Source: a virus. Taken from it: DNA of 22,356 nucleotides. Under the pieces are notes generated by a model, which worked only from the letters and a program-made list of their open reading frames with translations, was not told the origin of the DNA and did not search any database. This document shows positions 11,211 through 19,106 of the stretch, piece by piece. How positions within the stretch are numbered: the stretch's first letter is position 1; every line of letters begins with the position of its first letter. The translations under genes and the position numbers were made by a program. The stretch lies in the IMG/VR virus record IMGVR_UViG_3300025128_000382, positions 1-22,356 of that record; one strand, 5' to 3'.

Positions 11211-11614
11211 TTAACTCTCGGGCGAAGGGCAAGACCGGGGAGTTGGAGATCGTCAAACTTCTGTGCGATGAACTCGGCGTCGATGCGACACGCAACTGGC
11301 GTGAGCAAGCAGCAGTAGGTGGGTCCGACATCCTTGGTGTGCCAGGGTGGGCGATCGAGGTAAAGCGCCAGAAAAAATACGACGCCTCCTGGTGGCAGCA
11401 GACAGCGGAACAGGCAGCACGTACTGACCTCGACCCCGTGTTGCTGTATCGCCTGGACCGCAAGCCATGGATGGCACGCTGCTGCATCTGCTCAATCGTT
11501 ACGGGTTACGGACACTTCCAAGTCGAGATGGGAATCATGGACTGGATCACCATCGCTCGGGAACACATGGATGATAGATCCAAAGACGATCAAGAAGATT
11601 TGCAGGGTGTGTGA
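11207..11614 (+). CDS. PD-(D/E)XK nuclease, Holliday-junction-resolvase-like
   Basis: The start TTG 11207 overlaps the previous stop and gives 135 residues. The nuclease core is visible as KGKTGELEIVKLL (E12), GGSDILGV (D41), AIEVKRQKK (E51-x-K53) and WWQQTAEQA (Q65), the order of archaeal-type resolvases and phage endonucleases of the PD-(D/E)XK superfamily. It may resolve branched DNA during replication or before packaging. It lies between replication and packaging genes, which fits that role. The longer frame upstream is the membrane-protein region read out of frame. Confidence 0.78.
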   Translation: MINSRAKGKTGELEIVKLLCDELGVDATRNWREQAAVGGSDILGVPGWAIEVKRQKKYDASWWQQTAEQAARTDLDPVLLYRLDRKPWMARCCICSIVTGYGHFQVEMGIMDWITIAREHMDDRSKDDQEDLQGV

Positions 11615-11801
11615 AAAAGAAGCTGCGCGTGACGATTTCGTTTGCGACAGTCAAGCGTCTGATGGACGCAAGAGTATTTGCAAACCCTGCCATGCCGAGC
11701 GCGAACGGGAACGTCGTGCAGCCAACGCAATGCGTAAACGTGGTCGCCCTTCCAAACGCACGTATGACACAACCCTTCCATTTAAATCCGTGACGAGGTA
11801 A
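11571..11801 (+). CDS. small zinc-finger protein
   Basis: ATG 11571 lies inside the nuclease gene, giving 76 residues. Cysteines in CRVC (residues 11-14) and CKPC (37-40), separated by a stretch containing F-x-C-D, form a C-x2-C...C-x2-C treble-clef-like finger. This matches the pattern C-x2-C-x8-F...DG-x-C-x2-C found in many short phage proteins and in the N-terminal part of endonuclease VII-type proteins. A basic tail follows (RERRAANAMRKRGRPSKR), including an AT-hook-like RGRPSKR. DNA binding is likely; there is no visible nuclease domain. Its last codons overlap the 11781 motif. Confidence 0.7.
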   Translation: MIDPKTIKKICRVCEKEAARDDFVCDSQASDGRKSICKPCHAERERERRAANAMRKRGRPSKRTYDTTLPFKSVTR

Positions 11802-11805
11802 TTAC
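11781..11805 (+). promoter_or_regulatory. repeated 25-bp motif, copy 1 (before packaging module)
   Basis: TTTAAATCCGTGACGAGG-TAATTAC agrees at 21 of 25 positions with 18039-18063, including an unbroken TCCGTGACGAG. It ends three bases before the ATG at 11808. It partly encodes the end of the preceding zinc-finger gene; its GAGG may also act as a ribosome-binding site. Confidence 0.5.
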
Positions 11806-11807
11806 AC

Positions 11808-12233
11808 ATGTTCAAAGTAATCGTTAAAGGAACTGCGCAACCGAGCGAAAGCAAAGAAGTCAATCAACTGTACTCAGCCGAGCGTGAAAAGATCTTCGTG
11901 CTGAACTCAGGTAACACTGCACTGGTGCGAACCGGGATTGCAGTGGACGTACCGAAGTCACATGTCGCAATGATTGTTCCGGCAGGTCCGAACCTCAACG
12001 TGATGACGAAGATGATCCCGCCAGGGATGGACAGTGAGATTGTGTTAACGGTGGTCAACGATAGCAGTGTGGCTAAGTGGATTGAGCCGGGCGAGTTGTT
12101 GGCTGAACTTACGATTGCAAAGGTAGCGGAAAAAAGCGATGGCAAGAGGGAGCAAACCAGGCGAACGAAGGGGCGGAAGACAGAAGGGGACAGCAAACAA
12201 AGCGACGAAGGAGGTTCAGCAACTTCTTTCTGA
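11808..12233 (+). CDS. dUTPase-fold-like protein lacking catalytic motifs
   Basis: The 141-residue protein starts at ATG 11808. Residues about 38-105 follow the dUTPase layout: TGIAVDVPKSHVAMIVPAG, then PPGMDSEIVLTVVND, then WIEPGELLAELTI. The catalytic sites look altered: PAGPN (58-62) replaces P-R-S-S, and PPGMDSEIV (71-79) replaces G-x-I-D-x-x-Y. It may therefore be a binding or structural relative, not an enzyme. From residue 111 on, the tail is charged low complexity (SDGKREQTRRTKGRKTEGD) and overlaps the next gene by 95 bases. The fold assignment is by eye. Confidence 0.55.
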   Translation: MFKVIVKGTAQPSESKEVNQLYSAEREKIFVLNSGNTALVRTGIAVDVPKSHVAMIVPAGPNLNVMTKMIPPGMDSEIVLTVVNDSSVAKWIEPGELLAELTIAKVAEKSDGKREQTRRTKGRKTEGDSKQSDEGGSATSF

Positions 12234-12417
12234 GATGGACTGCGATCCCATTGAAGGCATGGCGCGGATCGCTATGGATGAAACTGTCGAGTTGCCCTTA
12301 CGTGCTTCGATGCTCAAGGAACTGGCGCAGTACGTTGCGCCCAAACGGAAAGCGATCGAGCACTCGGGTGATGCAGTGGCAGCACTACCAGTGGTGATGA
12401 TCCGCGATGGCAACTGA
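12139..12417 (+). CDS. terS: terminase small subunit-like protein
   Basis: The 92-residue protein starts at ATG 12139, inside the preceding gene. The opening RGSKPGERRGGRQKGTANKA, then TKEVQQLLSE, and ELPLRASMLKELAQYVAPKR match the short small-terminase-like proteins of many podoviruses: a basic R-x-x-G-x-x-N-K start, then a helical region and a Y-x-x-P-K-R end. It would recognise phage DNA for packaging together with the large subunit, whose gene overlaps by 11 bases. Position and pattern support the call; the basic start region may bind DNA. Confidence 0.75.
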   Translation: MARGSKPGERRGGRQKGTANKATKEVQQLLSEMDCDPIEGMARIAMDETVELPLRASMLKELAQYVAPKRKAIEHSGDAVAALPVVMIRDGN

Positions 12418-13780
12418 CTACGACGCAAGCAATGTCCCAACTGTTAGAGATTTCTGGAAACATAACGGGTTTCAACGGATGCTTATCGGACCATTTGGTT
12501 CTGGAAAATCCTCCGGGTGTGTTCAAGAGATTGTTCGTCGTGCCTGTAAGCAGCAGCCGAATAGCGACGGAGTACGACGATCTCGATGGGCAATCATTCG
12601 AAACAGTTATCCGCAACTGCGGGACACCACTATACGGACAGTGTTGGATTGGTATCCCAGTCCCGAGTGGGGACGATACTCCGAAGTCAACCACAACTAC
12701 ACAATGCAGTGGGCTTGCGAGGATCAGACAACGGTGAACTGTGAACTGTTGTTCCGTGCGCTCGATCGCCCCGACCAGGTGAGCAACCTGCTATCCCTGG
12801 AACTGACTGGCGCCTGGGTGAACGAAGCCAGGGAAGTACCGGGTCAGATATGGGAGGCGCTGCAAGGCAGGGTCGGACGTTACCCATCCTTCCGTGAGGA
12901 GGGGGCAACCTGGTTCGGTGTGATCGGTGACACCAACCCGTGCGACGACGATCACTGGATCTACAAACTGTTCGAAGAAGTCAGACCCGAGAACGCAGGG
13001 ATCTTCAAGCAGCCGAGTGGACGTGGACCTAAAGCCGAGAACGTGGAGAACCTTCCGCCTGACTACTACGCGAACCTGGCAACGGGCAAGGGTGATGACT
13101 TCATCCGTGTGTACGTGGATGGTGAGTACGGTTACGTGCAGGAGGGCAAGCCCGTGTACCCCGAGTACGTGGACAGCATCCATTGCAAGGAGTTCGAAGT
13201 AGCGCCGACCGTCCCGGTGTACCGGGGGTGGGACTTCGGGCTATCACCTGCATGCGTGTACACACAGTTGATGCCAAGCGGACAGTGGCGGATCTTCGAT
13301 GAGGTGATCGCTACCCGGATGGGCGCACGCTCGATGGGGGAGCAGGTGGTACAGCACACGAACATGGAGTACCCGGACCTGACTATCGAAGGTGACTACG
13401 GTGACCCTGCCGGGCGTACCCCGAGCGAGACAGACGAGAAGACGTGCTTCCAGATACTGCGCTCGTTGGAGATAGACATCGAGGCAGGGGAGCAGAACCT
13501 TGAGCGTCGCCTAGACGCAGTGCGTTCACGCTTCAACCGCATGATCGATGGCGAACCTGCGATCCTGGTACACCCACGATGCAGGGTGATACGCAAGGCA
13601 TTCCGGGGCGGATACAAGTACCGTCGCCTCCAGGTGTCCGGTGACAGATACACGGACAAGCCGGACAAGGATTCGTTCAGTCATCCAATGGATGCGGTGC
13701 AGTACGTAGCGACACGCCTGTTCACCGTGGATGAGAAGAACCGGGACGACCGAGTACCGAGTGTCATCAAGGCAGCATGA
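12407..13780 (+). CDS. terL: terminase large subunit
   Basis: The 457-residue protein starts at ATG 12407. Walker A is GPFGSGKSS (28-36), the Walker B/catalytic region is LELTGAWVNEARE (131-143), and GDTNP (174-178) fits the coupling motif. The nuclease half has D276 (RGWDFG), D330 and D333 (IEGDYGDPAG) and D429 (HPMDAV). It is the ATP-driven motor that cuts and packages phage DNA into the prohead through the portal. Length is within the range for podovirus terminases. The next gene starts inside its stop (ATGA). Confidence 0.93.
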   Translation: MATDYDASNVPTVRDFWKHNGFQRMLIGPFGSGKSSGCVQEIVRRACKQQPNSDGVRRSRWAIIRNSYPQLRDTTIRTVLDWYPSPEWGRYSEVNHNYTMQWACEDQTTVNCELLFRALDRPDQVSNLLSLELTGAWVNEAREVPGQIWEALQGRVGRYPSFREEGATWFGVIGDTNPCDDDHWIYKLFEEVRPENAGIFKQPSGRGPKAENVENLPPDYYANLATGKGDDFIRVYVDGEYGYVQEGKPVYPEYVDSIHCKEFEVAPTVPVYRGWDFGLSPACVYTQLMPSGQWRIFDEVIATRMGARSMGEQVVQHTNMEYPDLTIEGDYGDPAGRTPSETDEKTCFQILRSLEIDIEAGEQNLERRLDAVRSRFNRMIDGEPAILVHPRCRVIRKAFRGGYKYRRLQVSGDRYTDKPDKDSFSHPMDAVQYVATRLFTVDEKNRDDRVPSVIKAA

Positions 13781-14223
13781 GCATTGAGCAAGGAACCGAA
13801 CAAGACATCAAGCGGTGCGTGGAACTGGGAGCAGACATGCACGCTGAAGGTCACTACGCCGATCTCATCTACGACCATGACATCGCAGCGGAGTATGGAC
13901 GAAGGGTGTGCGAATACGGTTGTTTCCTTGTGGCAAGAAAGGATGCGGACATTGTGGGGTTCTTCACTGGTTCGATTCAGCAGTACCGATTCGGACCCGA
14001 GTACATAGCGGTCGAGGATTTGCTTTACGTGACACCGGAACACCGCACAGGATCGATAGGCTATCGGCTGCTCAAGGTATTCATGCAGTGGGCGCAGGAC
14101 AACGGAGCAAGCGAGGTGTCGTTTGCGACATCGGTAAAACACAGGAAAGGATTTGACGCATTGGCGGAGCGACTAGGGATGTACCCGGTAGGTGCTGTGT
14201 ACAAGGCGAAACTCAAAGGGTGA
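13777..14223 (+). CDS. GNAT-family N-acetyltransferase-like protein
   Basis: The 148-residue protein starts at ATG 13777. The GNAT core is visible: IVGFFTGSI (strand 4), AVEDLLYVTPEHRTGSIGYR (motif A, with R90-T-G-S-I-G as the acetyl-CoA pyrophosphate loop), LLKVFMQWAQDNGASEV and the terminal MYPVGAVYKAKL. It probably transfers an acetyl group, but the target is unknown. GNAT genes between the terminase and portal genes recur in podoviruses. It is not part of the head itself as far as can be seen. It overlaps the terminase gene by four bases. Confidence 0.8.
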   Translation: MSIEQGTEQDIKRCVELGADMHAEGHYADLIYDHDIAAEYGRRVCEYGCFLVARKDADIVGFFTGSIQQYRFGPEYIAVEDLLYVTPEHRTGSIGYRLLKVFMQWAQDNGASEVSFATSVKHRKGFDALAERLGMYPVGAVYKAKLKG

Positions 14224-14227
14224 CACT

Positions 14228-15463
14228 ATGAAACGAAAAGCATTTGATTGGGACATCGAAGGATATCCACGCGCTCTCTGCTCATGCGAGGGCGGAGGTG
14301 ATGGTGGGGGCGTTGGTCCTGGCACGGGACGCAACGAAGCAAACCCTGCCGGGAACCAAGGCAAGGGCAAGGGCAAAGGCACATCAGCGGGTACAAGTCA
14401 GGGTGGTGGGCAACGCTCAACCGGAAACCGTAATCAACCGGGCAGTAAGTCAGGAATGCGATCCGCATCTTTGGGTGTTCGATCCAGGGGGTCGCGGAAT
14501 CCAGGTGGGATATCAGGGAATACGCCATCCAGATCCACCGGCAGTCCGACGCAGCCCGGAACGAACCCCGCTGTTCCTCAAAGTTACGATTTCACAACGG
14601 AAGACGCAACTTTATCTAATACTTACGATATGGATGATATGAACCAGGTGGTGGACCCTGATAAGGTGGGGAAGATTGGGAAGAAAGCGCCAGTCGAATC
14701 GGTAGCCGTTACTGCTCCGCCGAACACACCGCAGGATCAGCGTAACCGCACACGTGGTCGCAGAAGCACAGGCAACCCGAATCAACCAGGCAAAACGAGG
14801 GGTGTCGCTGTTGCACCTGGCGCACAGGATGCACGCAACGTGCCTAAAAGTCTCCTCGCCGGATACTTGGGGTTAGATGAGGATAGCCGACAAGCGAACC
14901 TCAACTACGATCCGTTCGACACACCCGATCCGGCAGGTGGTGAACACACCATGCTTGAGGAGGAGAAAAGGAAAAAGAAAGAAGCAGAGGATGCGCAAGA
15001 GCAGGACGAGACAGCAGCAGAAGCCGAGTCCGAAAGCGGGACCGAAGCACCTGCCTATTCAGATGGGGGCGGATCATCGGGCAGCGGATCTTCATCGGGC
15101 AGCGGGATGGTTACGGCAACTGCGGATGGACCGACTGTAGCGGGTCTGTTGCAGATGATTCTGGATCAGGGGAATACCTCGACGACCCCGGCGACCGGAG
15201 TCGAAGCGACACCTTCGTATGGTCTTGAGGACACACGCATCACCAAGCGTCCGCTGACGGATCCCAACCTGAGAACGTCTGCGCTGACTAACCTGGGGAC
15301 ACGCAACATGGGAACAGCGAATCCCGTAGTGGATCCCGTAACCGGATCGATCTACGCCAACCCGTCTGCTGCACGCAGTGCCGGGATAACGAACTGGGTA
15401 TACAAGTACGTGTACGACTCAAAGACGTCCGGGTCTAGCCTGTACTCAGCGGTGATCGGCTAA
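14228..15463 (+). CDS. large disordered protein with RSTGxxxQPG repeats
   Basis: ATG 14228 gives 411 residues. The composition is low complexity: Gly/Asn/Ser/Pro-rich at 20-110, acidic and Lys-rich at 240-275 (EEEKRKKKEAEDAQEQDETA), then Ser/Gly (GGSSGSGSSSGSG). Three copies of R-S-T-G-N/S-x-x-Q-P-G occur at residues 63-72, 102-111 and 179-188. No enzymatic domain is seen. The last 80 residues (ANPVVDPVTGSIYAN...) are more ordered. It lies between GNAT and portal, so it may be a virion-associated or ejected disordered protein. A short well-conserved-looking start (MKRKAFDWD) is a candidate binding site. Confidence 0.7.
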   Translation: MKRKAFDWDIEGYPRALCSCEGGGDGGGVGPGTGRNEANPAGNQGKGKGKGTSAGTSQGGGQRSTGNRNQPGSKSGMRSASLGVRSRGSRNPGGISGNTPSRSTGSPTQPGTNPAVPQSYDFTTEDATLSNTYDMDDMNQVVDPDKVGKIGKKAPVESVAVTAPPNTPQDQRNRTRGRRSTGNPNQPGKTRGVAVAPGAQDARNVPKSLLAGYLGLDEDSRQANLNYDPFDTPDPAGGEHTMLEEEKRKKKEAEDAQEQDETAAEAESESGTEAPAYSDGGGSSGSGSSSGSGMVTATADGPTVAGLLQMILDQGNTSTTPATGVEATPSYGLEDTRITKRPLTDPNLRTSALTNLGTRNMGTANPVVDPVTGSIYANPSAARSAGITNWVYKYVYDSKTSGSSLYSAVIG

Positions 15464-17058
15464 TGGCAACAGGCACAGTCGAGCAGATACTGAAGCGGTA
15501 CGAGTCGCTTAAAAGCGCACGTGCTAACTGGGACCGGGACTGGGAGGACGTATCGCTGTACGTCATGCCTAACCGTGCCGACTTCGTAACGCAACGTCCG
15601 AAGGGGGACCGCTCCCGCACGGACAAGATCTATGACAGCACCGCAGTGCATGCCAATCAGATCCTGGCAGCGTCGCTGCACATGGCACTGACATCCCCGG
15701 CATCGCCCTGGTTCTCCATCCGCTTTCGTGATGACCTGCTCGGTGATGATGACGCAGCAAACGAGTGGCTTGAGGGATGCACTGAACGGATGTTCAATGC
15801 TCTGTCTGAGTCGAACTTCAACACGCAGATCAACGAGGTGTACTTAGACCTCGGCGCCCTGGGGACATCGTGCCTATTCCTTGAGGAAGGCAAGGACACG
15901 GGACCGTGGGGTGGACTACGCTTTGACACCGTGCATCTATCGGACCTCTGCATCACCGAGTCCTCGATGGGTAGCGTCGATACGGTGTACCGTCAGTTCG
16001 AACTCACAGCACGTGCAGCGGTAGAGCGGTGGAGTGAAGCGGACATGCCGAAGGTGCGGAATGCGCTTGACCAGGATCCAGATAAGAAGTTCAAGTTCCT
16101 CCACTGCGTGTCTCCGAGTGACGACAAAGCGTACTCGGAAAAAGAAGCTGCTGCTCCACAGGACCGACCCTTCGTTGAGAAGTACGTGTGCATCGAGGAC
16201 AAGATGATCGTCGAGGAAGGTGGGTACTATGAGTTGCCGTACTTCATTCCGAGATGGGCAAAGACTTCCGGCGAAGCCTGGGGTTTCTCACCTGGACTGA
16301 TCGCACGTGCTGACATCGTGACACTGAACGAAGCCAAGCGCCTGGAACTTACCGGGTGGGAGAAGTCGATCGATCCCCCGTACATGGCGGGACGCAATGC
16401 AATCGTCGGTGACCTGCACCTGGAACCCGGTGGGCTGACCCTGCTGCGGGACATGGGTGAGTTGCGTGTCTTGGATAACGGAACCAGGTGGGACGTGTCG
16501 CAGATCAAGTCGATGGAGTTACGCCAGGGCATCCGTGAGATGTTCTTCTCGGATCAACTGGAACTACCTGATCGACCCAACGCTACCGCAACGGAAGTGC
16601 AGATCCGATACGAGATGATGCAGCGGTTGCTCGGTGCAACTCTTGGTCGCTTGCAGTCGGAACTCCTGACGCCGATGGTCGAGCGTGTCTTCTACATGAT
16701 GTACCGCTCGATGCAGTTTGTTTCACCGCCCGAATCGGTACTGGAATCCCAAGGATCACAACTCGACATCGAGTATGTGTCACCCCTGGCACGTGCGCAG
16801 AAGATGGGCGATGTCCAGGCGATAGAGCGATGGGTCAGTGCGCTGACGCAGATGGCGCAGTTAAATCCCGAGGTCTTGGATGTCGTGGACTTCGATGCCG
16901 TCGCCAACAAACTGGCGGATAGGCATGGCGTCCCTGCTGACGTGCGTCATGGATTGCAGGAAGTAGAGCAGAAGCGTACGCAACGTGCCGAGCAGCAACA
17001 GCAGATGATGCAGCAACAGGCAGCAATGGAGGCGCAGAGTGCCGGACAAGATCAGTGA
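15463..17058 (+). CDS. portal protein (T7-like head-to-tail connector type)
   Basis: The 531-residue protein starts at ATG 15463, overlapping the previous stop by one base. Features of the head-to-tail connector family are the N-terminal ANWDRDWEDVSLYVMPNRAD, the SLHMALTSPASPWFSI segment, LGALGTSCLFLEEG and the WGFSPGLIARADIVTLNE region. The C-terminus is a Gln-rich coiled coil (QKRTQRAEQQQQMMQQQ). Twelve copies form the channel through which DNA enters and leaves in this family. Length is close to T7 gp8. The following Bbp19-like gene overlaps its end. Confidence 0.92.
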   Translation: MATGTVEQILKRYESLKSARANWDRDWEDVSLYVMPNRADFVTQRPKGDRSRTDKIYDSTAVHANQILAASLHMALTSPASPWFSIRFRDDLLGDDDAANEWLEGCTERMFNALSESNFNTQINEVYLDLGALGTSCLFLEEGKDTGPWGGLRFDTVHLSDLCITESSMGSVDTVYRQFELTARAAVERWSEADMPKVRNALDQDPDKKFKFLHCVSPSDDKAYSEKEAAAPQDRPFVEKYVCIEDKMIVEEGGYYELPYFIPRWAKTSGEAWGFSPGLIARADIVTLNEAKRLELTGWEKSIDPPYMAGRNAIVGDLHLEPGGLTLLRDMGELRVLDNGTRWDVSQIKSMELRQGIREMFFSDQLELPDRPNATATEVQIRYEMMQRLLGATLGRLQSELLTPMVERVFYMMYRSMQFVSPPESVLESQGSQLDIEYVSPLARAQKMGDVQAIERWVSALTQMAQLNPEVLDVVDFDAVANKLADRHGVPADVRHGLQEVEQKRTQRAEQQQQMMQQQAAMEAQSAGQDQ

Positions 17059-17239
17059 GTTGGCATCGCTTACCTTCAAGACGCAGCCTGGGCAGGATCT
17101 GCTCGACGAGTTACGGAAGACTTACTGTGAGCGTAACAACTACATGAAAGGGGATACCCACGAAACGGCATACCGACTAGGCATGGCGTCCATCGTGGGG
17201 ATGCTTTGTAACCTAGCCAAACCTGACGAGGGTAAATGA
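17039..17239 (+). CDS. Bbp19-like small phage protein
   Basis: GTG 17039 gives 66 residues and overlaps the portal gene by 20 bases. The segment GQDLLDELRKTY, then DTHETAYRLGMASIVGML, matches the Bbp19-like domain that is found between portal and scaffold genes in Bordetella phage BPP-1 and relatives. Function is not known; a role in head assembly is inferred from place. Its stop overlaps the scaffold gene start. Confidence 0.75.
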   Translation: MPDKISELASLTFKTQPGQDLLDELRKTYCERNNYMKGDTHETAYRLGMASIVGMLCNLAKPDEGK

Positions 17240-18033
17240 TGAGCGAAGACAAGTGGTATGCGGGACTGCCGGAAGACATGCACGCCCAGGTCGAGAAGTT
17301 CGACACGGTAGAAGACCTGGCAAAAGGATATGCCAATGCGGAAAGCATGATCGGCAGCAGCGTGCGCATCCCATCTGAAGATGCCGAGCCGGGGCAGTGG
17401 GACCAGTTTAAAGAGAAACTGCGGGACGTGCCTGGCATCACCATGATGCCGAGTGGTGAAGACGAGCAGGGATGGAGTGATCTGTACGGCACACTCGGTA
17501 GACCTGGGGAGGCAACCGGGTACGAGATTGACGACTCGGTATTCGCGGACCTCGCACACGCGAACAACCTCACGACCAGTCAGGCACGCAACCTGTACGA
17601 AGCATACACGGGCGCTGAAACACTGAAGAATGAGCAGCGCCAGATTGAGATGACCGGGCTGATGGAATCGCTCAAAGAGGAATGGGGCGCAGCGTTTGAC
17701 CAGAACGGTAGACGCGCACAGCAAGCGGTCGAATACCTGGACAAGAAGATCAAGGCAAAGGGTGAACTGACTCAGGCGCTGCATGAGCCAGGCATGGGCG
17801 ATCACCCGCTGTTGATTAAGGCACTGGCTGCTATCGGTGAGATGTTAGGCGAGAAGCAGATCGCTGCAACCGATACGACCAACGTCTTCGGTGTCGCACC
17901 AGGCGAAGCCAAAGAGCGTGCGATGGCAATCATTGGTGACTTGAAGGATGCGTACCATGACGCCGGACATCCGAATCACCAGTCACGTATCGATCATGTG
18001 CGTCGCCTAATGGAGATCGCGCATCCAGAGTAA
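17236..18033 (+). CDS. capsid assembly (scaffold) protein
   Basis: ATG 17236 (or the adjacent ATG 17239) gives 265 residues. The N-terminal WYAGLPEDMHAQVEKF, then LAKGYANAESMIGSSVRIP, then GQWDQFKEKLRDVPG is the usual opening of podovirus scaffold proteins. The rest is mainly helical with charged segments, and the C-terminus has a basic helix (HQSRIDHVRRLMEIAHPE) of the kind that touches the coat. It would direct capsid assembly and be removed before DNA fills the head. Location between portal and capsid genes agrees. Confidence 0.85.
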   Translation: MMSEDKWYAGLPEDMHAQVEKFDTVEDLAKGYANAESMIGSSVRIPSEDAEPGQWDQFKEKLRDVPGITMMPSGEDEQGWSDLYGTLGRPGEATGYEIDDSVFADLAHANNLTTSQARNLYEAYTGAETLKNEQRQIEMTGLMESLKEEWGAAFDQNGRRAQQAVEYLDKKIKAKGELTQALHEPGMGDHPLLIKALAAIGEMLGEKQIAATDTTNVFGVAPGEAKERAMAIIGDLKDAYHDAGHPNHQSRIDHVRRLMEIAHPE

Positions 18034-18038
18034 TTGCG

Positions 18039-18063
18039 TTTAATTCCGTGACGAGTTATTAAC
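18039..18063 (+). promoter_or_regulatory. repeated 25-bp motif, copy 2 (before capsid leader)
   Basis: TTTAATTCCGTGACGAGT-TATTAAC is the second copy of the motif at 11781-11805 (21 of 25 positions agree). It lies six bases after the scaffold stop and just before the structured capsid leader. Its ends, TTAAT and ATTAA, are inverted repeats. Confidence 0.5.
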
Positions 18064-18205
18064 AGGATATAAATGGGCAACCCGTAAGGGTCCATTCCGC
18101 TGACATCGGTAACTGTCCGCCAACCCAGGCGTTAAAAGGCAGGATGGTCCGGGTAGCCGGGTAACTCTCCGAAGGGTTTTGTTTAAACAACTTTGGGAGT
18201 TACTA
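18064..18205 (+). promoter_or_regulatory. structured 5' leader of the capsid gene
   Basis: Several short hairpins can form: AATGG 18072-18076 with CCATT 18092-18096 around ACCC-GTAA-GGGT (18080-18091, a GNRA loop); CGCC 18118-18121 with GGCG 18128-18131; and CCGG-GTAG-CCGG at 18149-18160. The motif GGTAACT(G/C)TCCG occurs twice (18108-18119 and 18160-18171). A four-codon ORF (MGNP) starts at 18073, five bases after AGGA. The leader ends with GGGAG before the capsid ATG. Confidence 0.5.
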
Positions 18206-19069
18206 ATGGCTAATACCATCTCAAAAGCATTTGTAGAGCAGTTCAAATCAAACGTCGTGCATCTCGCACAGCAACGTGGCAGTCGGTTGAAGGACGCAGT
18301 ACGTAGTGAGACTGTGACTGGTTCGAAGCACAATTTCGAACGAATCGGAAGTATGGACAGCGTTGAGAAGACGACTAGACATACTGACACTCCTGTCCTC
18401 GATGTTCCCCACTCAAGGCGCGTCGTCACAATGCGCGACTGGCAGTGGGCAGATCTGATCGACCAGGAAGACAAGATCCGTATGCTGATCTCACCGCAGT
18501 CTGAGTACGCGAAGACTGGAGGGTATGCGATGGGTCGTCGGTGGGACAAACTCATCATCGATGCTGCTACCGCAGCAGCCACTGATGGTGATGCTGCGTC
18601 TGTCGCGTTTCCTGCGGGTAACAAGGTTGCCCACGCTTCTGGTGGCATGACTGTTGCCAAGATCCTGGCAGCGCGTGAGATCCTGTTGGCGAACGATGTC
18701 GATGAGGAAGCAGACCCGATGTACTTCGTTATCAGTTCCGGTGAACTGACGGACCTGCTTAACGCGACGGAAGTAAAAAGCGCCGATTACAACACGATAA
18801 AGGCTCTTGCAAAAGGGGACCTCTCGGACTTCGCCGGATTCTCGTTTATCCGCAGTGAGCAGTTGAACGTCGATACCTCCGGTACAAACTTCCGGCAGTG
18901 TCTTGCGTTCGTGAAGTCGGGTCTTGGTCTTGCGGTTGGGGCTGATGTCTCTACCCGTATCGATGACCGAGCAGACAAGTCGTATGCCACTCAGGTGTAC
19001 ATGGCTTTCTCTGCTGCTGCGACTCGCATCGAGGAAGAAAAAGTCGTCGAGGTACAAGCGACTTACTAA
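18206..19069 (+). CDS. major capsid protein
   Basis: ATG 18206 has GGGAG eight bases upstream and gives 287 residues; a longer frame from 18179 has no such site. The sequence ISKAFVEQFKSNVVHLAQQR, then RRVVTMRDWQWADLIDQED, YAMGRRWDKLIIDAATAAA and AFVKSGLGLAVGADVSTRID agrees with podovirus capsid proteins of the P22-type/Phage_capsid_2-like class. It forms the head shell (HK97-fold in the family). It sits between scaffold and tail tube genes and after a long structured leader, as the most expressed gene of the module. Confidence 0.88.
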   Translation: MANTISKAFVEQFKSNVVHLAQQRGSRLKDAVRSETVTGSKHNFERIGSMDSVEKTTRHTDTPVLDVPHSRRVVTMRDWQWADLIDQEDKIRMLISPQSEYAKTGGYAMGRRWDKLIIDAATAAATDGDAASVAFPAGNKVAHASGGMTVAKILAAREILLANDVDEEADPMYFVISSGELTDLLNATEVKSADYNTIKALAKGDLSDFAGFSFIRSEQLNVDTSGTNFRQCLAFVKSGLGLAVGADVSTRIDDRADKSYATQVYMAFSAAATRIEEEKVVEVQATY

Positions 19070-19078
19070 CCGCTGTAC

Positions 19079-19106
19079 GGTGGGGTGTCCAGGTGGATGC
19101 CCCACC
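19079..19106 (+). terminator. 12-bp hairpin after the capsid gene
   Basis: Arms 19079-19090 and 19095-19106 pair at all 12 positions (ten Watson-Crick, two G-U) around an AGGT loop. It lies nine bases after the capsid stop. No U run follows, so it may be a partial terminator or an RNA-stabilising or processing site that lets capsid mRNA exceed that of the tail genes. Confidence 0.55.

Noticed and set aside
17140-17805. Minus-strand frame opposite the scaffold gene
   Set aside because: It covers the Bbp19-like and scaffold genes in antisense, with low-quality Cys/His/Leu-rich sequence and no start signal.
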